Assembly: GCA_033763435.1 (NCBI GenBank)
Contig: JANRKN010000138.1
Location: 1 to 20,424, forward strand
Length of the DNA stretch: 20,424 nt
Reading direction: 5' to 3'
DNA from: JANRKN01 sp033763435
GTDB taxonomy: Bacteria > Planctomycetota > Phycisphaerae > Phycisphaerales > UBA1924
Part shown: piece by piece, positions 1 to 5,897 of the stretch
How positions within the stretch are numbered: position 1 is the first letter of the stretch
How the letters are laid out: each line of letters begins with the position of its first letter
Made by a program: the position numbers and the translations under genes
The notes under the pieces: model-generated
Database searches by the model: none
What the model was told of the DNA's origin: nothing
Seen by the model: only the letters and a program-made list of their open reading frames with translations

Positions 1-1
1 C

Positions 2-277
2 CCGGCGGCGCTCAACCACTCGCTGGGCGAGCTCGAGCGCGCGCGCGAACAAACCACGCTCCTCGCGCCCGACCTCGCGAAGATCCGCTGCCCCGTGGTC
101 ATCATCCACGGCGATGTCGATGAGCTCGTGCCCTACGCGAACGTCGCGTACATGCAGCGCGAGATCACGGGCGCGGCATCGCTGCACGTGCGGACGCTGG
201 AAAAGCAGGGCCATTTCGTGCCATGGGAGAGGCCCGACACGATCCGCGACGCCGTGCGCGAGCTGGCGAGGGAGTGA
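2..277 (+). CDS. Alpha/beta hydrolase, C-terminal fragment
   Basis: This is the last 91 codons of a gene whose start lies before the window. The frame is open from base 2 to the TGA at 275-277. The peptide has the C-terminal half of an alpha/beta-hydrolase fold. PVVIIHGDVDELVP is the strand and turn that normally carries the catalytic acid, and KQGHFVPWE carries the catalytic histidine about 45 residues later. The nucleophile elbow would lie upstream and is not visible, so substrate and subfamily cannot be named. The gene meets pyrB tail to tail with one base between the two stop codons, leaving no room for a separate terminator. Confidence 0.85.
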   Translation, partial: PAALNHSLGELERAREQTTLLAPDLAKIRCPVVIIHGDVDELVPYANVAYMQREITGAASLHVRTLEKQGHFVPWERPDTIRDAVRELARE

Positions 278-278
278 G

Positions 279-1358
279 TCAGACCGCGTGGACGCACAGG
301 TCCAGCGCCGCCATGCGCACGAGCACGCCCGCCGCGACCTGCCTGAGCACGAGCGAGCGCGGCCCGTCGGCAACGTCGGCGTCGATCTCGAGGCCCCGGT
401 TCATGGGCCCCGGGTGCATGACGAACGCGCCGGGCTTGAGCGAGGCGGCGCGCTCGCGCGTGAGCGCAAAGTCCTCGCGGTACTCGCGCACCGACGCGAT
501 GACGCCCGAAGGCTTGACAGCACCCGGCGCGGCGTGCGCGCTGCCGGCGTCGTGGCGTTCGAACTGCATCCGCAGCACCATCACCGCGTCGGCCTCGGGC
601 AGGGCCTCGCGGATCGAGCGCGAGACCCGGCACGCGCCCTTGGGCGCAAGGGCGGTCATCGACTCGGGCGCGAGCGCGGGCGGGCCCACGAGGATCACGC
701 GCCCGCCGAGCGCGGTGAACGCCGCGATGTTCGAGCGCGCGACGCGCGAGGAGACGCAGTCGCCCACGATCGCGAGCGTGAGGCCCGAAAGGTCGAACCC
801 GGCCCGGCGCGCATCACCGGCCTCTTCGCGCGCGCGGCAGAGGGTGTAGATGTCCAGCAGGGCCTGCGTCGGGTGCTCGTGCTTGCCGTCGCCCGCGTTG
901 AGGACCGAGCACCGCGGCGCGCCCGGCAGCTGCCGGTCTGCGTCGAGGGCCTCGGCGATCTGGTGCGGCGCGCCCGACTGGCGCGCGCGAACGACCATCG
1001 CGTCCACGCCCATCGCGCGGATGTTCAGCGCGGTGTCGACGAGCGTCTCGCCCTTGGTGACGCTCGACGCGGCGGTGTTGAGGTCGATGATCCGCGCCCC
1101 CAGCCGCTGCGCCGCGACGGTGAAGCTGGTGCGCGTGCGCGTCGAGTCCTCGAACAGCAGGTTCGCGACGACGCGCCCGGCGAGGAGCCTGGCCGCGTGA
1201 TCGGCGGGCGTGGCCTCAAGCTCGCGGGTGCGGTCGAGGATCCGGCGCAGGTGCGAGGCGGGGACGTCCTGCACGCCCAGCAGGTGATGGGCCGGGAAGG
1301 GCAGCGGTGATTCGGTGCGACTGTTCCGCGGGGCTCGTCCGGTCGTGCGCGTCGCCAT
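279..1358 (-). CDS. pyrB: Aspartate carbamoyltransferase catalytic subunit
   Basis: The enzyme condenses carbamoyl phosphate with L-aspartate to carbamoyl-aspartate, the committed step of cytoplasmic pyrimidine synthesis. The carbamoyl-phosphate loop is seen as DSTRTRTSF (Ser72-Arg76), followed by SSVTKGETLVDT, the HPTQ motif at 162-165 and the C-terminal MHPGPMNRG, so the active site looks complete. At 359 residues it is longer than the usual 305-320. The extra length is an N-terminal tail and a loop around 'RHDAGSAHAAPGAVKPSG'. I chose the ATG at 1358. A TTG nine bases upstream is possible, and no strong ribosome binding site decides between them. No pyrI or pyrC is adjacent. Confidence 0.95.
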   Translation of the reverse strand: MATRTTGRAPRNSRTESPLPFPAHHLLGVQDVPASHLRRILDRTRELEATPADHAARLLAGRVVANLLFEDSTRTRTSFTVAAQRLGARIIDLNTAASSVTKGETLVDTALNIRAMGVDAMVVRARQSGAPHQIAEALDADRQLPGAPRCSVLNAGDGKHEHPTQALLDIYTLCRAREEAGDARRAGFDLSGLTLAIVGDCVSSRVARSNIAAFTALGGRVILVGPPALAPESMTALAPKGACRVSRSIREALPEADAVMVLRMQFERHDAGSAHAAPGAVKPSGVIASVREYREDFALTRERAASLKPGAFVMHPGPMNRGLEIDADVADGPRSLVLRQVAAGVLVRMAALDLCVHAV

Positions 1359-1454
1359 GCGGGCCAAGCGTAGGGCTTGTTTCCCGACGCGCGGGTCGGG
1401 GCACCCAGTCCCCGTTCCCCACTGGCGACTGGCTACTCCCTATTGGCCCTGTCT

Positions 1455-2117
1455 TTACCGCGTCATGCCCGGATCATCTTCGTCGGCGGGGGGCGTGGTG
1501 CCTTCGGCCTTGGGGGCGTTCTTGCTGGGCTGCCAAGGCGGGCCGACGCGCGGCACGGCGGTCTCACCCGGGAAGGTGTACCCGGGCACGTCGACGATCC
1601 CCGGTTCGCGCGTCTGCACCTGCGTCACCTTCCAGGGCGAGAGGTACGCGCGCATGTGCACCGTCACGCACTGGTAGACGAGGTTGCCGTCGGCGGTGGC
1701 GCCGAGCTCGGGCATCGGGCGCAGCACGTCGATCCGCGCGTCGCTGGAGCGCAGCCAGACGCGCGCGATGTGATAGACGGGCATCGTCGAGACGTTCTCG
1801 CGCGAGATGGGGTTGACGTTGGGTCCGACGGCCTTGGCGACCTGGTCGTAGGTGTCCTTGCGGGCGCCCGTGGGCAGGTTGATCGCGACCGGCCCGCCGT
1901 CGCTTCCGTCGGCCGTCACGACGCCGTAGCGGTCGAACACGTGCCGGAGCGCCGTGACGATCGCGTCGCGCGTGTCGCGGGTGTTGGGGTCAGTCGTGGC
2001 CATGACGTTGCCCTCGACGGGCGGGTAGTTGGCGTAGCAGCCCCCGAGCGTGGCCGCCGAGGCCGCGAGGAGTCCGAGGGTCAGGAACGTGGTCACCGAA
2101 GTCGTCCGGCGTCGCAT
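1455..2117 (-). CDS. Predicted lipoprotein of unknown function
   Basis: This 220-residue protein has a lipoprotein signal. It has MRRR at the N-terminus, a hydrophobic stretch and a lipobox ending LGGC with the lipidated cysteine at position 27. The mature protein begins YANYPPVEGN and ends in an acidic, Pro-rich tail. I do not recognise a named family, and the function is unknown. The start at 2117 is preferred over an upstream ATG at 2165 because the signal peptide begins there and GGAG lies 7 bases ahead of it. It lies upstream of pyrB in the same direction with a 96-base gap, so shared transcription is possible but not shown. Confidence 0.8.
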   Translation of the reverse strand: MRRRTTSVTTFLTLGLLAASAATLGGCYANYPPVEGNVMATTDPNTRDTRDAIVTALRHVFDRYGVVTADGSDGGPVAINLPTGARKDTYDQVAKAVGPNVNPISRENVSTMPVYHIARVWLRSSDARIDVLRPMPELGATADGNLVYQCVTVHMRAYLSPWKVTQVQTREPGIVDVPGYTFPGETAVPRVGPPWQPSKNAPKAEGTTPPADEDDPGMTR

Positions 2118-2246
2118 GGGCAAGCTCCAAAGGTCCGCCCGTCCATCGGCTGAACGAGCTCCCACACTGTACGAACGCCAACCGCCCCCGGTCAGATCGC
2201 GCGGCCGGTCGGCATCCCCGGGCCCGCGGCGGGCGAAGGATCAGCC
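2118..2246. other. Divergent intergenic region, lipoprotein gene / ubiX
   Basis: This gap of 129 bases separates two divergently transcribed genes, so promoters for both should lie here. The visible translation signals are GGAG for the minus-strand lipoprotein gene and AAGGA at 2236-2240 for ubiX. I could not recognise a convincing -35/-10 pair in this GC-rich stretch. Confidence 0.5.
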
Positions 2247-2972
2247 ATGCCCCGACGGACCTCCAGCCCCAAGCGCGTTCCCTCACCCACCCTCCCGAAC
2301 GCGCCCCGTCCGGGCCCGACCGCCCACACGCTCGCCAAGGCGTCCGTGAAGACCCCCCGGCGCGCGCGGTTCGTGATCGGCATCTCGGGTGCCTCGGGCG
2401 CGGCGTACGCGCTCCGGCTCATCGAGCAGCTCCTGCTCGCCGACGCCGACGTGCACCTGGTCGTCTCCGACTATGGCCGGCGGTTGCTGTTCGATGAGGC
2501 CGGCATCAAGGTGCTCGATTTTGCCTCCCTCGCGCCCACGCTCGCCGCGCGCGAGGCCGAACTCTCGCCCCGGCTCTTCATTCACCCCAACAAAGACGTC
2601 GGCGCGACGATCGCCTCGGGCAGCTTTCTGCACGACGGCATGGTGGTCATCCCCTGCTCGAGCGCCTCGCTGGGCGCGATCGCGACCGGCTCGGGGTCGA
2701 ACCTGCTCACGCGTGCGGCGATGGTCACGCTCAAGGAGCGCCGCCCGCTGATCGTCTGCCATCGCGAGATGCCGCTGAGCCTGATCGACATCGAGAACTA
2801 CCGCACGCTGGCCCTCGCGGGCGCGATCGTCTGTCCGACCAACCCGGGCTTTTATCTCGGGCCCAAGAGCGTCGCGGACATCGTCGACTTCATGGTCGGC
2901 AAGGTGCTCGACCTGCTGCGCGTCGAGCATGCGCTGAACACGCGCTGGGAAGAGCACAAATCCACGGAATGA
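2247..2972 (+). CDS. ubiX: UbiX-type flavin prenyltransferase
   Basis: UbiX attaches a dimethylallyl group to FMN to make prenylated FMN, the cofactor of UbiD-type decarboxylases. The protein has the family's Rossmann-like nucleotide loop GISGASGAAYALRL (from residue 45). It also has the IPCSSASLGAIATGSGSNLLTRAA stretch in the middle (given here as a long motif, conserved Ser and Gly residues), the CHREMPLSLIDIEN segment, and NPGFY near the end. At 241 residues it is about 40 longer than usual because of a Pro/Arg-rich N-terminal extension. A good AAGGA six bases before the ATG at 2247 still supports that start. A GTG at codon 34 is the alternative. No ubiD is in the window. Confidence 0.92.
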   Translation: MPRRTSSPKRVPSPTLPNAPRPGPTAHTLAKASVKTPRRARFVIGISGASGAAYALRLIEQLLLADADVHLVVSDYGRRLLFDEAGIKVLDFASLAPTLAAREAELSPRLFIHPNKDVGATIASGSFLHDGMVVIPCSSASLGAIATGSGSNLLTRAAMVTLKERRPLIVCHREMPLSLIDIENYRTLALAGAIVCPTNPGFYLGPKSVADIVDFMVGKVLDLLRVEHALNTRWEEHKSTE

Positions 2973-2995
2973 AAACGCCCCCGCGTGGCGGGGCG
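2972..2995 (-). terminator. Probable rho-independent terminator of the TGPNGK-repeat gene
   Basis: On the minus strand a GC-rich hairpin at 2995-2976 (arms CGCCCC and GGGGCG plus two inner pairs after a bulge, loop GTG or CAC) is followed directly by TTTT at 2975-2972. It lies 31 bases beyond the stop codon of the minus-strand repeat gene and abuts the ubiX stop codon. On the plus strand no T-run follows, so it probably serves the minus-strand gene only. Confidence 0.6.
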
Positions 2996-3025
2996 CTGGG
3001 GACCGCGTCGGTCTTGGGGTCGGTG

Positions 3026-3781
3026 TTACTTGCCCTTGCCGCGCTTCTTGCTTTTCTCACCGGAGTTCTTCTTCTTCGCGGCTTTGTCGCCCTTCTGGCG
3101 GTCGATTTCACGGTTCTTGGTCACGGAGTTGCCGTCGCGGCTTCGTTGTTCCTTGATCGTCGCCGACCCGCCGTTGGGCCCGGTGCGTGTCGCCTCGCGC
3201 TGCACGCCTTGGTCGTTCTTGGTCACGCTGCCGGCGCTGGTGGCCTGCTTGCCGTTGGGGCCGGTGGTCGTCGCGCTGGTGTTCCAGGTGCCTCTGCTGA
3301 CCTTGGTGGCGCTGGCCTGCGTGACGGCCTGCTTGCCGTCGGGCCCGATGCGCGTGACCTGGCGATTGATCTGCCCGTCGGACTTGGTGGTCGAGGCGTT
3401 GACGGTGCCCGACTTGCCGTTGGGGCCGGTGACGGTGCCTTCGCGGGTGACGGAGTTGCCGTCCTTGGTGATCGTGCCTTCGCGCGTCGAGACTTTGCCG
3501 TTGGGCCCGGTGACGCTGCCGGAGTATGTCGCGCCGTTCTCGGTCTTCGTCACGGTGGTCGAGGAGGTGGAGGTGTTCCCGTTCGGCCCCGTGACCTGCG
3601 TGGTCTTCACGGCGCCCGTTTCCGTCTTCTCGATCGTGGTGGTCGAGGTCGTCGTCTTTACGGACGATTCGGGCTGCGACGGGGCCTTGACCGGTGTTTC
3701 GTTCGCGGGCTCGGCCGCGAGGGTCAGGGGCGCCGCGCACGTGAGAAGCATCATCCCGGCGATCAGGCAGCGAACGTTCAT
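3026..3781 (-). CDS. Exported protein with six 27-residue TGPNGK repeats
   Basis: This 251-residue protein has a signal peptide (MNVRCLIAGMM..., cleavage probably near LAA-EP). The mature part is rich in Thr, Ser, Gly and Asn. A TGPNG motif (once IGPDG) occurs at residues 64, 91, 118, 145, 173 and 200, a spacing of 27, 27, 27, 28 and 27. The repeats alternate with 'VTK..NG..' segments and end in a very basic tail (KKKNSGEKSKKRGKGK). The start at 3781 is preferred over an ATG at 3832: it starts the signal peptide and has GGGAG seven bases ahead. The repeat pattern suggests a fibrous or beta-structured secreted protein, and the basic tail suggests binding to an anionic partner. Function is unknown, and the family was not recognised by name. 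Confidence 0.8.
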   Translation of the reverse strand: MNVRCLIAGMMLLTCAAPLTLAAEPANETPVKAPSQPESSVKTTTSTTTIEKTETGAVKTTQVTGPNGNTSTSSTTVTKTENGATYSGSVTGPNGKVSTREGTITKDGNSVTREGTVTGPNGKSGTVNASTTKSDGQINRQVTRIGPDGKQAVTQASATKVSRGTWNTSATTTGPNGKQATSAGSVTKNDQGVQREATRTGPNGGSATIKEQRSRDGNSVTKNREIDRQKGDKAAKKKNSGEKSKKRGKGK

Positions 3782-3968
3782 CGGGGAACTCCCTTTCAGA
3801 CGCGGATCGGTGCTGGTTTCCTCCACACTCACCGATCAGCGATCGCGGGGCTCAACGCGGCCCAGACCGGCCGATTGCCGGAGTCTCGAGGAGGCCGCGA
3901 GATCGCCGTCGGTCGGCCCGTTACAGGCCGAACCGGTTCTGAGACGTTCCGAGAATCCGCGACCGGAC
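3782..3968. other. Short intergenic region between two minus-strand exported-protein genes
   Basis: This stretch of 187 bases lies downstream of the beta-helix PEP-CTERM gene and upstream of the repeat gene. It holds the repeat gene's ribosome binding site near 3789-3793 and a small hairpin (CCGGC, loop CGATT, GCCGG, near 3870) without a T-run. No clear promoter was seen. Confidence 0.4.
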
Positions 3969-5759
3969 TTACCTTCTCCGCTTCGAGGCGAGAAGGCCCG
4001 CGCCCAGCAGCAGGCCCGCGCCCGCGGGGGATGGGATGGCGTTCACGACCGCGAGATACACCGCGCCGGCGTTGTAGTCGTACTGCAGCTCGAAGCTGAC
4101 GTTGTTGATGATGGGGGCGACAAGGTCATTGAAGCCGGGCCCGCTGAGCGTGATCGCGCTGAGGAACAGGTATCGCTCGCCGATGCGTGAGGCATCGAGG
4201 AACGAGGCGTCGAGGACGCCGACGTCGACGCGCCCGCCGAGGATCGACGCGATGCCGATGACGTCGAGGCGATCGACGAGCGGCGAGCCGGGCTGGGAGA
4301 AGTCGAGTTCGACAAGCAGCGAGCCCTGCGCGTCGGCATCGCCCGCGAGGCCTTCGTTGATGAAGTCGCCCTCGATCTCGATCGCGCCGATGGAGTTGCC
4401 GATGTCGATCTTGCCCGAGAGTGCTTCGGGGCCGACGCGCCGGCCCTGGTTGGTGACGGTGCCGAAGACCTTGCCGTTGCCCTTGAGCAGGCCGGCGTTC
4501 TCGAAGAAGCCGGGGTCGATCGGGCCGTTGGGGGTCGTGCGGTCCTGGCGGAAGATGAGCGTGGCACCCTCGGTGCCCGCGCCGAGCAGGATCTTCCCGC
4601 CCTTGGCGTTGATGGTGGCGGTGTCCTTGCGAGCGCGGAAGCGCAGGTCGGCGCCCGCGCCGACGACGATGGTGCCCTTGTTCTGCGTGTTGCCGGTGAT
4701 CAGGCTGTTGACGGGCGTGTCGCCGGGTTTGGTGACGGGCTTGAGGGCGTTGATCGTGCCCTCGTTCACGAGCGTCGCGACCGTGCCGTTGAGGATGAGC
4801 CATGCCGCGCGGGCGCTCTGACCGGCGGGGGCCCACCCGTCGAGGTTGATGGTGCCGGCGTTGACGAGGGTCTCGTTTGCGGAGGTCTCGGCGCCGAAGG
4901 TCAGCACGCCGCGGCTCGTGGTGTCGCCCCGGACGGTGAGGGTCTGGTTGGGCCCGATGCGCGTCGCCATCCCGAGCCGCAGGATGTTGCGGTCGCCCGT
5001 GAAGCGGACTTGGAGGGCCTTCTCGGTGTTGAGTTCGAGGATGGACTCATCTCCCGGGTTGGCGCCGCGCCCGTCGAGCTGGACGAGGCCGTCGATCGTG
5101 CCGTTGGAGTAGAAGAACCGAACGTTCTTCCCGAAGTAGCGCCCGCCGGTCTTGAAGGTGCCGGAGTCCTGCACGAACCTCCCGCCGGTCTGCTCGATGG
5201 TCGAGCCGTTGAGCACTTCGAGCGAGCCGTTGTTGATGATCTCGCGCCCGTCGAGCTTGAGCGTCGCGGCGGCGTTGCCCGCGTCCGTGTCAAGCCGCAC
5301 GGTGGTGGCGTTGCCGATGTCGATCGCCGCGCCCGTGAACGTCGTGGTGCGCAGGAGCTTGGTCAGGCCCCCGTCGCCGCGCGTCACGAGCGAGACGTCG
5401 AGCGTGCAGTCGGTCAGCTCGACGGTGCCCTTGTTGTTTTCGAGCGCGGAGCCCGCGTCGATGCGGGTGATCTTCCGCTTGTTCGCGCGCAGCTCGGCCG
5501 AGTCACGCACGCGGATGAGCGCCATCTTCACGTCGATGTCGAGTTCGGCCTTGGCGCCCAGGCCCGAGATCAGCGCCGACTCGCGCGAGCCGCCCGCGCT
5601 GGTGCCGGGCGCGACGGCGTTGTCCCACTTGGTCGTGTCGCTCCAGTTGCCCGCGCCGCCCATCCACGTCGACGTCTGGCCGAACGCCGACATCGCGACT
5701 CCGCTCAATGCGCACACGACCCCCGCGGCCCGAGCCGCCCGAAGCTTTGCCTGTCCCAT
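3969..5759 (-). CDS. Beta-helix-like secreted protein with PEP-CTERM-like sorting tail
   Basis: This 596-residue protein has a signal peptide (cleavage likely after SAFG near residue 27), then STWMGGAGNWSDTTKWDNA. That opening is typical of autotransporter-like or passenger-type repeat proteins with 'W.GG.GNWSD...W' modules. A long run of short strands follows, rich in Asn, Thr and Gly (NKGTVELTD, NNGSLEVLNGSTIEQTGG, NAGTINLDG, NEGTINAL, NKGTIVVGAGADLRF), as in right-handed beta helices. The C-terminus has IPSPAGAGLLLGAGLLASKRRR-type organisation: a short Pro motif, a hydrophobic helix, then basic residues. This is a PEP-CTERM variant, processed by an exosortase and anchored or released at the cell surface. 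GGGAGAG precedes the ATG at 5759. The surface role is inferred; the ligand is unknown. Confidence 0.85.
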   Translation of the reverse strand: MGQAKLRAARAAGVVCALSGVAMSAFGQTSTWMGGAGNWSDTTKWDNAVAPGTSAGGSRESALISGLGAKAELDIDVKMALIRVRDSAELRANKRKITRIDAGSALENNKGTVELTDCTLDVSLVTRGDGGLTKLLRTTTFTGAAIDIGNATTVRLDTDAGNAAATLKLDGREIINNGSLEVLNGSTIEQTGGRFVQDSGTFKTGGRYFGKNVRFFYSNGTIDGLVQLDGRGANPGDESILELNTEKALQVRFTGDRNILRLGMATRIGPNQTLTVRGDTTSRGVLTFGAETSANETLVNAGTINLDGWAPAGQSARAAWLILNGTVATLVNEGTINALKPVTKPGDTPVNSLITGNTQNKGTIVVGAGADLRFRARKDTATINAKGGKILLGAGTEGATLIFRQDRTTPNGPIDPGFFENAGLLKGNGKVFGTVTNQGRRVGPEALSGKIDIGNSIGAIEIEGDFINEGLAGDADAQGSLLVELDFSQPGSPLVDRLDVIGIASILGGRVDVGVLDASFLDASRIGERYLFLSAITLSGPGFNDLVAPIINNVSFELQYDYNAGAVYLAVVNAIPSPAGAGLLLGAGLLASKRRR

Positions 5760-5897
5760 GATCTCTCTCCCGTGCCTGAGCCCGCCCCGCCAAGGCCGAC
5801 ACTATCGCAGAAACCGCGCGCAATTCCAAGCCCCTTCACCCAATCCTCGCGAATGCGCGGGCCCTGCCTACCCCGAGTTTCACACAGGTTCTGCCGT
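5760..5897. other. Intergenic region between dnaE and the beta-helix gene
   Basis: This stretch of 138 bases lies downstream of dnaE and upstream of the PEP-CTERM gene, both on the minus strand. It contains the latter's ribosome binding site just above 5760. I see no strong terminator hairpin with a T-run and no clear promoter. Confidence 0.4.

Noticed and set aside
1380..1454. Possible short repeat between pyrB and the lipoprotein gene (ACTGGCGACTGGCTACT)
   Set aside because: Only a brief internal duplication of ACTGGC is visible, with no second copy in the window and no hairpin of note, so it cannot be called an element.
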